From positions 10,044,001-10,108,000 of the forward strand of contig JAMPIQ010000001.1 of the NCBI GenBank assembly GCA_024699855.1: DNA of 64,000 nucleotides. Direction: 5' to 3'. Positions 1 to 11,209 of the stretch are shown here, one piece after another (positions within the stretch are counted from its first letter, which is position 1; each line of letters begins with the position of its first letter). This DNA comes from Aphelenchoides besseyi. Its lineage: Eukaryota > Nematoda > Chromadorea > Rhabditida > Aphelenchoididae. A program made the translations under genes and the position numbers. Below the pieces are notes generated by a model that was not told the origin of the DNA, ran no database searches, and saw nothing but the letters and a program-made list of their open reading frames with translations.

Positions 1-2
1 TG

Positions 3-95
3 GAGAAATCGACTGTTGAATCCGATGGAACAAGATGGTTAACGCAAATGGAATCATTGAACTTATCTTGGCTGGTCCATTCGAATGAAAATTAA
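3..95 (+). CDS. 3' terminal exon fragment of an unidentified gene (5' truncated by window)
   Basis: An open frame enters from the left edge in frame 3 and stops at TAA 93-95, giving about 30 residues ending in HSNEN. A canonical AATAAA lies 8 nt after the stop (103-108), which is what a gene end should look like. The fragment is too short to assign a family. A second AATAAA near 225 could be an alternative poly(A) signal. The frame could also be open by chance, so confidence is low. Confidence 0.35.
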   Translation, partial: EKSTVESDGTRWLTQMESLNLSWLVHSNEN

Positions 96-272
96 ATTTG
101 TCAATAAAATAATAACATCAAAAAACTTGTATCTAAACACAAAGTAATCCCATTAGCAACTGTAACATAAACTAAGACCTGACATTTGCATTAGAAACCA
201 ATATGAAGGAAAAGCGTTTCAATAAAAAACAAATTGTATCAACTGACTATCTTCTCATCAATCTCGTGTTTA

Positions 273-927
273 CAGGGTGTCCCAGCTGAAATCCTCATTT
301 TTACACGCTTATAACTTTTTTATGCGTGAACCGATTTTTATGGAACTTTTTCTGTTAAATAGCCTGAAGTTGAATTTTTGTTTCATATCAAATTCAATAC
401 AAATTTCTCAACGGAAGTCATCGATGAAAGCTAATTTCCGAAATGTGCGCTCTTTTCACTTGCGTTCTCTCTTTCACTTTTTCCACTCAAAATTTCTCAT
501 GGGGTTTGGTTGGCTAAAATCAAAAAACCTGAAAAATCAAAAGGTTCATCGGTCCAGTGCGAAAAGTTCATTCGATCGGGTACAGAAGCGCGCCGACTCA
601 ATCCAAAATGGCGGCGGAATTGGCGTTGAACGGACGTTGCACTTCCAGTATTGGCGAACACCAGAACACAGTACCGCCTTTTCTTGAGCAGACCAAACCA
701 TGAGAAATTTTGAGTGGAAAAAGTGAAAGAGAGAACGCAAGTGAAAAGAGCGCACATTTCGGAAATTAGCTTTCATCGATGACTTCCGTTGAGAAATTTG
801 TATTGAATTTGATATGAAACAAAAATTCAACTTCAGGCTATTTAACAGAAAAAGTTCCATAAAAATCGGTTCACGCATAAAAAAGTTATAAGCGTGTAAA
901 AATAAGGATTTCAGCTGGGACACCCTG
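273..927. mobile_element. Tc1/mariner-like MITE with about 230-bp terminal inverted repeats
   Basis: A 655-bp non-autonomous DNA element. It starts CAGGGTGTCCCAG and ends with the exact reverse complement, and is flanked on both sides by TA (271-272 and 928-929), the target duplication of Tc1/mariner transposons. The terminal repeats are very long, about 273-500 and 701-927, and almost identical, so the single strand would fold into a long hairpin. The central part of about 200 bp is unique and encodes no transposase. The open frames seen inside on both strands are the two arms of the inverted repeat read in opposite directions and are not genes. The near-identity of the arms suggests recent transposition or a constraint on hairpin pairing. 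Confidence 0.9.
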
Positions 928-1083
928 TATTTCGGTTTACTTGGGATGAAAGTCGTGGCCGTGCATCAGAAGAACAAATGAAAATGTCTTTCATTCAGAT
1001 CTCACTTTTAACTTTACGAGTATTAAATAAACAGTGAATTAATGGTTATAATGCAAATTAAGGTTTCAAACGTTTATGTTTGT
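928..1083. other. Spacer between MITE and IFT80 3' end
   Basis: An AT-rich spacer holding the 3' flank of the minus-strand IFT80 gene. An AATAAA on the plus strand near 1026 is the only signal-like word I see. No supported coding exon. Confidence 0.4.
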
Positions 1084-4000
1084 TCATTTAAGTTTTTCAT
1101 CACGTTCAGCGTTCGCTTGAATCGTTTCCCGAATGTGCTGCCAATCGACTTCCACAGTGGAGAGTTGTTTCAAGAATCGGGAATCAGTTTCCTTACGCCC
1201 AGTTTCATTCAAGTAACGAGCACGATAACCCAAAACACTGTCCACGTGCATTTTGTGTTTGACGGCTAGATCCAGGGCTCTGAATAATGAAAAGCCGTTG
1301 ATTGTCTTGTACAGGATGACGCAAAATGAACTGCAAAACTAAGAAATTTTTCTGAACAAAGTATACATTTTCTGAATCCTCATGGTCCCCAAATTCAGAT
1401 GAGCTCAAAATTAAAATTTTGAAATTTTCGGAAAATTTTGCCTTGGTCCCCCCTTGTGTCGCTTTTCGGGCAGCTTTCAATTTAAAGCAGTCGACTCAAA
1501 TTGATGTGAAACGAAACAAGAATAACATCAATTGGTGTTGATACTTTGTTGTCCGTCTGACTGACCAATTGCAAGCGGCTATCTAAGAAATCGCGGATCA
1601 AATTCGTCAAAATGGGCCGATGAGAGAAGGAATTGCTGTCAGCTTTGCTCGTCGACATCAAACGTGCATTGATCGAGAAGACGCACAAGTCGAGGTTTGT
1701 TGATTGTGGAGTTTTCTCTTGTTAATAAACGTTTTTTCTTTCAATTGAAAGCTGCCCGAAAAGCGACACAAGGGGGGACCAAGGCAAAATTTTAATTTTG
1801 AGCTCATCTGAATTTGGGGACCATGAGGATTCAGAAAATGTATACTTTGTTCAGAAAAAATTCTTAGTTTTGCAGTTATTTGAAAAATAAACCTTGCAGT
1901 TCATTTTGCGTCACTCTGTACAAGCTCCTCACTTTTCGAATTTAAACATCTCGATATTCAACATAATGGCGCGAAATATTCGACCACTCTTCAACAACGT
2001 CGACTCAGCTTCTCGAATATTTCCGTTGAACAGTGACATGTGAGTGCTCTTCATTTCTGGTTTCGTCTCATCGCGTATTTCACTCAAATACCAAACCTTT
2101 TCAACCTGCAAACTCCTGCATACTTCCTCTTATCATTGTTCCAACTTACATCAAACAACTCGCCGTAGGAAATTTCAGCAACGTGATAGTTGTGTTGTGT
2201 CGCCGCCATTCCAGCTAAAGTTGCCCACAAGTAGTCTTCTTTTAATGTCCGGCATAAACGCAAAGCTCGATCCCAGTGACTATCGTTAACAGATCGAATC
2301 AAACCGCCAAGAAAAGGAGGAACATAGCAGAGAATCATGCAGCCATCGGATCGTCTAACTGCCACACCATTGCCGATGAAACTAACCAAACGAAATTAAA
2401 AGAATGTCATCGAAAACAGTTACCCGATAATGAACGATGATTTTCCCATATCGCCCGAATCCAAATCAATGATGACCTTTGGTAAGAGATCACGGTCAGT
2501 AGAAACAACTGACGGCAACGACCAAACGATCACTTTGCGTTCACGGAAAGCGGCAAGCATGTTCGTGTTGTTGTTAAAATGAATGTTACTGATCATTGCT
2601 CCTAAGATGTAGCTTGAAAGTTGTACTGAAAGTTTTTCGTTACCAATCTTTTCACATCTTCTAATAGCCCCATAAGTGTTGATCAGTCCGATGAAACACT
2701 CGCCGTTTACGTCGACAAATGCAACTCGACGCTCGGAAACTGGACCGCACTGATTGATTGCTACTTCGACAATATCAACCTGAAATCTGGGTATTCAACT
2801 TCCAAATACGATCTCTTACGCTATGAGTTAAACGACCGTCTCCCGCTGTTTTTCCCGTTTTTGTTTCGTACAAGTCGAGAATGTTGTGTTGATTACGGTC
2901 ACGAATAACAACAATGTCGTTTGAAAGTCCAACGGTTTGATTGGTCAACTGTTCGGACTGTGATGAAAGAGTAACGGTTGGTGCTCCACTATTTCCAACG
3001 GATTGACGCAAAGAACATTGCAACCGACCCTCATAATTGTAGACAAGTGGAGAACCCGAATCGACAAGAAGAAAATACCTAACATATTGATCAATTGAAA
3101 TAGCTAATGGAACAAACTTCTCGCAAAGAACAATCAATGAAACAGCTCCCTCTTTCAAGTCGACGATAATCGGTGTGTTCCAATTTCGAGAACTAAAACT
3201 GTCAATGAGATCTATACAAATGTTACCGTCACCTAAAGATGTAGCATTGTTTCGTTGTTGCCACAACCAAATGTTCGAATCCCAGTTGCAATCGAGTGAC
3301 TCGATCTCGCATTTCTAGTCGTTCTTTTGCAACATCAGATAAAACATCGCGAAGATCGATTGTCTTATTTTGAGTTTGAACTGCTTCCAAATTGTGCCAC
3401 CACATTCGTCTAAAACCACTTATGATCATCTGAATGTCATCAACTCACTTTTCCACAACTTGTGCTAGTAGAACACGACCACTCGCCGTTGCTGCAGCAA
3501 CCTGAGTGCTATCCGGAGCCCAAGCCAACTGATAGATCGAGCCGATGTTTTGACGATCAACAGAATGTGACCACTGAAGAAAAAGTCAAGAGAATTCGTA
3601 TGCTAATACTTACTCCCGCCTTATCGCACAAACGCAAAACGTTGAATGAACCAACAGCAAAAAGCTCGCCATCCGGATTCCACGCAATACTTGTAATCGG
3701 ATAGGAGTGCGGATTACTAGCGTACAAAGAACGTCCAAACGTATCCCAAACTCGGTATCGACAATCCTCACCACCGGTCACAATCTGATCCACCGCACTC
3801 GACCAGCATAAGCACAATACCACTCCCTCGTGTGCTTTCCATTTTGTAGGCACAACCAAAAATTCTCAACTTTAAGACTATGTTCGCTTCAACTCACTTG
3901 TGCTTTCAGCGATTTGATATAACAATGCTCGCCGGTACAATAAACAACTCGACTTCCATCGGCATTCCAATCGGCCGCATAAACCGGACGTCCGTATTGC

Positions 4001-4552
4001 GCTAATCCACTTCTCAACATTCCGCTTCGACTCCACATTTTGATGTTGCCGTCTTCCCCAGCTACAAGTCACAAATGAAAATAAGAACTCTGATCTACTT
4101 ACTCGACAAAAATCCCGTAGCATCATTACTCCAGCGCACGGACAAAGTGGCACCGGAATGAGCATCGATAGTCTTCTCAATTTTTCCTGTTGAACTCAAA
4201 ATTGATACTTTTCCTTAAAACTACGTTCAAAGAAGAGAAAAAGCCTACTGACCGTCCGAATAGCCGACGATGAACAAATTGGTAGATTTCCCACCGACGT
4301 GATGAATCAACGAATGTAAAGTGGTGGGATACGACGTACTGAAATTGTAATTTCCAAGATTGATTTCATATCAGCTACTTACTGTTTGTAGTTGCTTATC
4401 AATTGTGAATCGTTCTTACCAACCGTCCACTGCAACAGTCGTCGATCGTCACCAATCGAAAGCAACGACTCGGCATTCAACCAACCGACTCCAACAGCCG
4501 GTCCGTCGGTGTGTTGAGCGTTTGCGTCATTGGACTCGACTTTCAAACGCAT
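1084..4552 (-). CDS. IFT80: Intraflagellar transport protein IFT80 (WD40, IFT-B), C. elegans CHE-2 type
   Basis: A subunit of the IFT-B complex, which moves cargo along ciliary microtubules; in nematodes it acts in ciliated sensory neurons. About a dozen minus-strand exons give a protein of roughly 750 residues, the usual IFT80 size. The start at 4552 was chosen because MRLKV aligns with the conserved IFT80 N-terminus. WD40 repeats follow, with family landmarks [24 protein letters not shown] and [18 protein letters not shown], then a second WD region ([39 protein letters not shown]) and an alpha-helical TPR-like tail ([36 protein letters not shown]). The last exon (1084-1279) is separated from the rest by a 653-bp intron almost wholly filled by a MITE; all other introns are about 40-60 bp. 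A candidate X-box lies 103 bp upstream of the start codon. It is head-to-head with endophilin B. Orthology is secure from continuous similarity; exact exon ends are inferred. Confidence 0.93.
1312..1918. mobile_element. Second TA-flanked MITE, inserted in the last intron of IFT80
   Basis: A 607-bp element flanked by TA at 1310-1311 and 1919-1920. Its inverted terminal repeats are about 170-178 bp (1312-1483 and 1741-1918), beginning CAGGATGACGCAAAATG on the left and ending in the near reverse complement on the right. The right arm carries an extra segment of about 24 bp next to a short repeated AACTGCAA word. The interior of about 255 bp has no transposase. It is unrelated in sequence to the MITE at 273-927 but uses the same TA target. 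The whole element sits between the donor and acceptor of the last IFT80 intron (1280-1932). Confidence 0.88.
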
Positions 4553-4654
4553 AATTAAAGTTGGTATCAAAATAATACACAATGTAAAGATAACTGCATC
4601 AGCAGAATAACTGTTCTTGTTATCATCGTTTTAAGAATTCCTGTCAACTTCTTT

Positions 4655-4668
4655 GTTACTATGGTAGC
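4655..4668 (-). promoter_or_regulatory. Candidate X-box (RFX/DAF-19 site) of IFT80
   Basis: The word GTTACTATGGTAGC matches the imperfect palindrome of the nematode X-box (consensus GTTNCC AT GGNAAC) at 12 of 14 positions. It lies 103 bp upstream of the IFT80 start codon, the distance typical for ciliary genes controlled by the RFX factor DAF-19. It lies within the 700-bp head-to-head promoter shared with endophilin B, far closer to IFT80. The functional link is inferred. Confidence 0.7.
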
Positions 4669-5254
4669 CGTTGTCTTGTGTCCAAGTCCTCAGGCCGTTA
4701 GGCACTTGAAAATTGTTGTTCAAATCGACCGCATTAAAACGAAACGCCAGAAGTTGAAAGGGTTAGAAGGTCGATCGTTCGGTCAGCTCTTTCACTTCTT
4801 TTCCCACTGACCACGCTGTCAATTGGTCTTTTTGTAGACGTTTTGTTGCTTTTGGCTTAAGATCAAACTTCTGATTGTTGTGACATTCGTGTGAGTAAAT
4901 TAGTCGCCAGCCGTTGACTTCGTTCTGATCCACAAGTTGCTCCAAAAACACGCAGAAGATTAAAAAGGCGCTAAAGCGGAAGAGCTGCGAAAGTCTGAAA
5001 AAAGCGAAGGACGTTTTGTTGTTGGTCGTTTGGTCTCTCGACTTTGCAGTGCATTTCGCCTCCAACGAATGTCGATTTTCAATTCTTCTTAACCGTCCCG
5101 TTTTTGCGCTTTTTCCCCGTTCCGTGCCATTTGCGCTCCACATCTTTTCGTCAACACCTCTCGCTCATCAACTTATCCATCGACGGACACCGCTGAACGA
5201 CTCGAAACCCACTAGTTTGGAGTTGTAAAATCCGAACGAATTGCGACCGTTATA
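4669..5254. other. Bidirectional promoter region IFT80 / endophilin B
   Basis: 586 bp between the candidate X-box and the endophilin B start. Open frames on both strands here have no recognisable similarity and no splice signals that link them to either gene. I see no clear TATA box. Probably 5' UTR and promoter of endophilin B. Confidence 0.5.
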
Positions 5255-7047
5255 ATGGATTTCAATTTGAAAAAATTGGCCAACGACGCGAGTGGCTTCT
5301 TTAGCAGAGCTAAGCAGGTGGGTGACTGTCGATCTTATCGTTCATTTTGCGGTTTAGTACACGGAGGAAACGTTTTTAAAAGCCGAAAAAACCGAACTTG
5401 ATGCTCATTTTGAGAACTTGCTTCAACGTGCAGACAAAACCGAAGAGCACACGAAGAAGATTCTGTCGTCGATTGAGAGCTATTTGCAACCAAATCCAAG
5501 TGAGTGATCTTCAATTTTCGTTTTAGCTTTTTATTCGTTTAGCTGTTAGAATGGAAGATGTTTTGTACGACAAGTTGGAATTGAAGAAGGACAACAACAC
5601 TCGACTAAACAACCTGGAGCAGTTAGGTCAAGAAATGACGTCTGCAGGAAATGAATTTGGATCACAAACGCCCTACGGAAGTGCGTTGTTGAAAGTGGCA
5701 CAAACTGAGCTGAAAATTGGTGCAAGTGAGCACGAGTTTCTGAATGCAACCGCAGCAAACACTTTGGTTCCAATTCGTCGGTTTCTGGAGGGAGACATGA
5801 AAACGATACAAGTGAGTTTGATTATGTTGTTTTGATATTTTTGTTTGTTCAGAAGGAACGCAAAGTTTTGCACGGAAGACGTTTGGATTTGGACGCGTGC
5901 AAATCGAAGCTTCGGAAAGCGAAGACCTTGGAAGCACAAGCGACGGTAAGTTTTCTTTCCGTTTTCTCATTACAAATTGGTCATGATTGAAAATTTAAAG
6001 GCCAAACAAGGTGCCGGTTTAACTATTGAACAGGTTAATTTGATCGGAGTTCTGTGTTGTCGTTCTAAATGTTGTGAATTCAGTCGTGATCTTCGTTCTT
6101 ATTGAAATCAATCTTCGTACTTTTAGGCCGAAGCTGATCTTCGAGTTGCACAAGCTGAGTTCGATAAGCAGATCGAAATCACGAAACTGCTTCTCGAAGG
6201 AATCCAAACCGCTCACGTGAGTTTGTATTCTCGTATATCAGCTTGTTGCTTTCAGAACAACCAACTGAAATGTCTGAGAGACTTCGTTGACGCCCAAATG
6301 TCCTTCTACGCTCAAGCCCATCAACACATGGCCGATCTTCAGCGCGAGCTGTCGGGGTAATCAATTCGGACATGTCGACATTTGTATTGATCGTGAATTT
6401 TTGTTCGTGTCCTAGTCGTTCTTTGTGCGGTTAATTTATTTCGATTATGGTTGAATTCTAGACTTTTATTGTTATACCGGTTCACATTGAACAGTATTTT
6501 CGACAACAATTCCGATTTGTCCAATGAGTTTACAACTACAAGCCAAAGATTAACGTTATCCTTGTTTTTTTTCGATTGTTTTGTATCGTTCAGGTTTTGG
6601 ATTGAGATTGTGCGTGGAAGTTCCGATTTCCTGTGCTCAGCGTTGTAGTGTTGCGTTCTGTGATAAACTTTACGGTGAATTTGTGACGTTAATTGTGAGA
6701 ATCGGAATGCTCGGCCACTTCTAAGTTGTACTTTTAAAGTCCATCAAGCAACTCATCGGCCGAACTGATTTCGGTTCCGAATAGTGCCGGTTCCATGGGC
6801 AGCTTGACGAGCGGTAGTGGATCGTCGACTAAGCAGGCCCGTGCCATAATGGATTACTCGCCGATGAGTTCGACGGAGATCGAACTGCGCGCAAACGAAG
6901 TAAGATGTCAAGTGCAGAGGTCGTTGTAATCACGAATTGAAGGTTGTCATCACGTACACCTATCCGGGCCTTGAACCCGACTACGTTATGGTCGAGAAAA
7001 TGGGACGAAGAGGTCGAGTTCCGGCAACTTACTTGGAAGAAATCTAA
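5255..7047 (+). CDS. SH3GLB: Endophilin B (BAR + SH3), SH3GLB / C. elegans ERP-1 type
   Basis: A membrane-curving adaptor of endocytic, autophagic and mitochondrial membranes. Nine exons encode about 350 residues. The start MDFNLKKLANDAS matches the B-type N-terminus (amphipathic helix H0 of the N-BAR domain), not the A type. The BAR domain runs to about residue 250 with family blocks such as AEKTELDAHFENLL, KERKVLHGRRLDLDACKS and ITKLLLEGIQTAH. A Ser-rich linker follows, then an SH3 domain in the last two exons (ARAIMDYSPMSSTEIELRA ... VPATYLEEI). A 33-nt in-frame microexon (6001-6033) lies inside the BAR domain. One long intron (6357-6739) precedes the SH3-coding exons; the rest are about 40-90 nt. 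AATAAA at 7355-7360 is the likely poly(A) signal. Identification is firm; the B subtype is clear from the N-terminus. Confidence 0.93.
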
Positions 7048-7780
7048 ACTGTTTCTGGTTCATCCGGTTTTATTTTTACTTGAAATGCATTTACCGATTC
7101 CTTTGCCTTGCGTTTGAATCCATTAGCCTTACATTCACTAAGCCAACTTTGTTTCTGCAGACAATAAACTTGTTCGTTCGACCAAGAACTGAAATTCGAT
7201 TCCAAGCAAATTCAACGGGATTTGAAATGGAGCTGAAATTTGGCGTTCTTGAAACTACTGTTGATGTTTTACTGAAAGTTTCTGTTAAACAAATCCGGTG
7301 ACAAGGATAGTGCGATGTCATAAACGAAGTTTTCGTATTCAATTTTCAAATTAGAATAAAAGTACAAGTACTCGGAACGAATACTCTCGAGTTGTCTAAT
7401 TAGAAAACGAAGAGCGGAACTTGTACGTGTTTTGAATTCACCGAATCATCAAATCCACTTGCTCGTGTATCTTCTGCACTCAATCGAAGGTTGTTCTGCA
7501 CTTGTTGGAACAATAGAAATAAACTCACGTATAGCAATAGAGATCTGATGATCTTCTAGACTTCCCACAATTGTTTGCGTATTGTTACCGAGAACTACAG
7601 ACATGAAACCGCGGAGATCATCTGCTACTTAGTCCAAAATATTTTCGGATTACTGTCCGATTGAATTATTTGACAAATTGAAACGCTCATCCAATTCAGG
7701 TAACTTCACAATTTCCGTTGCTATAAAAACCGTTTGCTGATGTTGAGGTGCCTGAATGTTTTGTCCTCCATCACTTCAAA
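7048..7780. other. 3' UTR of endophilin B and promoter of the next gene
   Basis: The first 310 bp are probable 3' UTR ending at AATAAA 7355-7360. The remainder shows no coding exon. A TATA-like CTATAAAAAC at 7721-7730 lies about 55 bp before the ATG of the secreted-protein gene and is a plausible core promoter. Confidence 0.5.
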
Positions 7781-8468
7781 ATGAAGTTGCTCTCCGTTTC
7801 GTTGCTCGTTTTCGTTCTGATCGTTTATGCCGTCGACCCGAAAGCATCGGTAGCTAAAAAGTTCACCACGATGATCACTAACTTTCTAACTGTAGCTCAA
7901 GTTGGAGAGGTGAGTAACCCGAGAATAATCTATTTCTTTTGTGCTATAGGTTGCCGATGCCGCGATTGCTAAGATTGTTGTTTTTGATAGCACTCAGAAC
8001 ATCACTAGTGGTTATGTTTTGAACATTAACATTTTTCCTGAATTCGTATTTCAGCTGCAATCAACAAAGCAATGGGTGTGTTAAGCGGTTCGCAATACGT
8101 CACGGGTATGAACTTGATTAGTAAAGCGATGAAAGCCTACGGTAATATGTCTGCCGTCAATCAGACCATTCAGCTATGCGTTTCGGGAGCAACTCCAGTT
8201 GTCTTGCCGCTCTACAACACGGTAATTTCGTCGACATTCAAGACTTTAAATTCATGTTTAGCTCTACAACAAAAAATTGGTACCCAAGAAGGATGCAACT
8301 GCAGATCAAAAAAGCACGATTGTTTACACGTTCATTGACTCCAAGTTCAAAATGAAGTTCATTAAGAAAATCGCTAAAGCATGCGCCAAAAAGCTGAGCA
8401 AAGATCAAATGACCAAAGCGAAAAGCGTTCTCAACGGAATCATCGATTTTAGCAAACTCGGTCTTTGA
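7781..8468 (+). CDS. Small secreted protein of unknown function
   Basis: Four exons encode about 190 residues. The first 17-20 residues (MKLLSVSLLVFVLIVYA) are a clear signal peptide. The mature protein is helical-looking, rich in Ala, Lys, Val and Ser, and has very few cysteines, so it is not a saposin or a knottin. The C-terminal exon is strongly basic (repeated Lys, for example KKIAKACAKKLSKDQMTKAK). Introns are short with standard ends (GTGAGT, GTTATG, GTAATT donors). A TATA-like box lies about 55 bp upstream. I do not recognise the family; it could be a nematode-specific secreted or excretory protein. Confidence 0.7.
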
Positions 8469-8873
8469 ATTTTTTGTTGAGAAAGTGAATTGTCTATTAA
8501 ATGCAAGATCTGAATTCGCTCTCAATTAACTTAACAAACTGCTTTTATCCATGACAATTCTACGCTAATCAACGTTATTACGAATATTGGAATTACAGTA
8601 AAACGGAATGACACAGGAAATGTTGATTAGTCCTTTGCTATTCAAAGATTTGTATCAAAAAGAAGCTTTTCAGTAGACATTTATCGTTGTTCTTCAAGTC
8701 AAAAAGAACAGAAAGTCGAACAATTTTCTCGACATCCAAATAAAATGCAAATTATAACAACTTGAATGTATTGATCTGTTTGTCATTCGTGGACTCGAAA
8801 GCAGTTGGAGGTCGTGAGCAGATCGGGAGTTCAGTTGCCGTCAATTCTGTGGTGTCTTCGTCGACTTTGCGAT
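8469..8873. other. Intergenic, secreted-protein 3' UTR to kinase promoter
   Basis: AT-rich, no supported exon. AATAAA near 8740 could be the secreted-protein poly(A) signal. An upstream in-frame ATG for the kinase exists at 8805, but the downstream ATG 8874 was preferred. Confidence 0.4.
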
Positions 8874-10124
8874 ATGCCAACCGAAACGGTGAGTCCGGCA
8901 GTATTGGAGACTCAACACGACCGTTTGCCAATCGTCGGCGAAGTTGTGCGCTCGGAAAGCAATCGTTCGTACGCATTGAAAAGCATTCTCGGAGAAGGCG
9001 GCTACGGAACGGTTTTTGAAGTTCAAGATGAAGCCAGTCGGTGAGTTTTGTTGCGCAGCCAACTCATCAACAATCAGAACTTTTGCATTGAAAGCAGAGA
9101 AGTGGAGCAAGACGGTACTGAAGATCGAGATCAGCGTTTTGAAGGCAATCAATCAACGCAACAGCAAACATTTCTGCCTGCTTACTGACTTTGGACGTGT
9201 GACCAACGAATACTTTTTCATCGTTCTTTCACTGCTCGGTCCCGATTTGGCCAAATTGCGCAATGATTTGCCGGATCGCCATTTCACTCTTGGAACAGCC
9301 GTACGTGTTGGAATGCAAACTTCTTCGGCTATTGAAGAGTTACACAAGGCCGGATTTAGTAAGTTGACTGATAAAAACTAATTGATCGTTTTTAGTTTCA
9401 CGCGACGTCAAACCCGGCAACTTTGCGATTGGCAACAAACAAGACGAACTTCATCGCGTTATCTACATGTTTGATTTTGGCCTTTCCCGTCGTTACGTCG
9501 ATAAAGTCGGTTTACTTCAGCTGAAATACCCACGGATTGTGTTTCAGAATGCAAATGTTCTTCCCGCACGTCGTGATCCTGGTTGGCGTGGAACCACTCG
9601 TTACGGATCGTTGCAAGCGCATTTGAAACAGGACTTGGGGCGCAAAGACGATTACGAGAGTTGGTTGTACATGGTGAGTCATACACAAAAAACGCTCAAA
9701 AAACATAGCTCCAGTTAGTCGAAATTACGAAAGGATCATTGCCATGGCGTCTAGTAACTGGTAATTGAACTTCTCTTCGGTATTTCAATTCTTCTGTTCA
9801 GATCGTCAGCGCGTTCAAGAAGCCAAACAAAACATTCGTACTGCCGGTCGTGTTGACTTCTTTTCCGGTTGTCCACAGAAGTACAATCAACTGATGAACA
9901 TGATTGACGGATTGACCTTCGAAGCCCAACCACCGTACGAGCAGATTCTCAAGTTACTTTTGGAGATCTGTCAAGACCACGGCATCAGCGTGACTCAGAA
10001 ATTCGATTGGGAAACCGAAAACACTTCGTCAATCCACACCTCAGTGACTCGTTCCATTGACAAGTCACCTTCTGATCAACAAAAAGCAAACAACGTAGAA
10101 CGTCCGACCAATTTGCACGTTTGA
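8874..10124 (+). CDS. TTBK-like casein kinase 1 superfamily protein kinase (nematode-expanded type)
   Basis: About 365 residues in five exons. The kinase domain fills most of the protein: glycine loop GEGGYGTVFEV, VAIK-type lysine in ALKAEK, hinge region near LSLLGPDLAKL, catalytic loop FISRDVKPGNFAIG, metal-binding MFDFGLSR, and the CK1/TTBK landmark RRDPGWRGTTRYGSLQAH with DDYESWLYM. The HRD histidine is replaced by Ser, as in the large nematode TTBK-like clade, while the catalytic Asp, the Lys and the DFG Asp remain, so activity is plausible. The C-terminal tail of about 50 residues is Ser/Thr-rich and unstructured. In nematodes many of these kinases act in sperm, which is only an inference here. 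The start ATG 8874 gives the best fit; an ATG at 8805 would add 23 residues. It converges with the RhoGEF gene. Confidence 0.88.
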
Positions 10125-10245
10125 ATTTTCCTGACGATAAACCAACTTTGAAGAGCTTTTTATTTACAAACTTAAAACAAACAAAAATCGTTCGTTAGGA
10201 AAAAGGATCGTTAAAGCAAAGAAAAAACTTAGTTACCGGGTTCTG

Positions 10246-11209
10246 AACCGAGAGAGCAGTCGGAAAGTAAAAGAATGTACAAAAGTTGATGAGAATAAAT
10301 GGATTAGCAAAGAACATTTAGACTTCGGAGACCGCGGTCTCGCGGACTAACTCACGAGCACCGTTGATTGCGGCGTTCTGCAGCGACTTAGACGTGTGTA
10401 TCGATGGAGTGACCGTCGAGTTGTTGTCGTCCACTGAGCCGGCAGTCGTTGAAGAACGTCGTGATCCCGAGGAAATTGACGTGCACGTGCTGTGACTGCC
10501 GTCCATCGGATTCGCATGGTTGCCGTTGGAGTCGGGAGTGTAGATGCTGGAAAACACAATTGGTTGAGGTTGACTCGAAACTCACCACTCTGTGTGCGTA
10601 GTCGACGAGGCATCGTCGAACGCCGAGGTCGAGGAACGACTCGAAACGGTCGTCGAGTCGCTAGTCCACGAGTGTGGTCGTGAAGCGGAGCTCTGAGTTT
10701 GCGGTTGGCTGGGCGGTTTGGCCGGAGACTGTTGCTGCGAGTTTTGGTGTTGGAGACGTGGTTGTTTGTTGGTCGAATGCTGTTGCTGATGATGAGCGTT
10801 GAGGACCGTGATGTGCGCCAACTTATTGATCCAATTGGCCCGAGCCCGTTCGTCTGTGGTGTAGACGGCGTAGCCATCAGACTTGGTCTCGTCCCACAAC
10901 TCGAAACGATCGGGCGCCGACTTGGAACACTCAGCGAAACCCAACGACGCGATCGGAATGCAGAACTTGTGTTCGTAGAACTCGGAGGAGTAGGGCAACG
11001 GTTGAGCTCGTCGTTTGCAGAACAGAACACCGCCATCGAACAGAAACAAATGCCGCTTTTGTGGCTTGTTGCCCAAACGTCGCGATTTGCGTTTGAACGT
11101 GAAGATCTCGCACTCAGTTTGCAATCTCAACGGACCCAACATTCGCAGATTCTCCTAAACAACTAACTCAAAACCAAATTCAGAATTCGAAAACTCACCG
11201 CGTAGCCGC
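10246..11209. repeat. Segmental duplication, copy A (3' end of the RhoGEF)
   Basis: 964 bp that recur at 27508-28471 in the same orientation with offset 17262. Translations of all frames are the same in both copies and I found no mismatch by eye. The segment covers about 70 bp of 3' flank, the last exon, one intron, the PH-domain exon, a second intron, and the last 11 bp of the upstream exon. Confidence 0.95.

Noticed and set aside
277..923. Two opposite-strand frames of 125-136 codons
   Set aside because: They are the two arms of the MITE inverted repeat read on each strand; no transposase similarity.
10347..11036. 229-codon minus-strand frame, repeated at 27609-28298
   Set aside because: An out-of-frame shadow of the RhoGEF PH/tail exon; its repeat only reflects the duplication.
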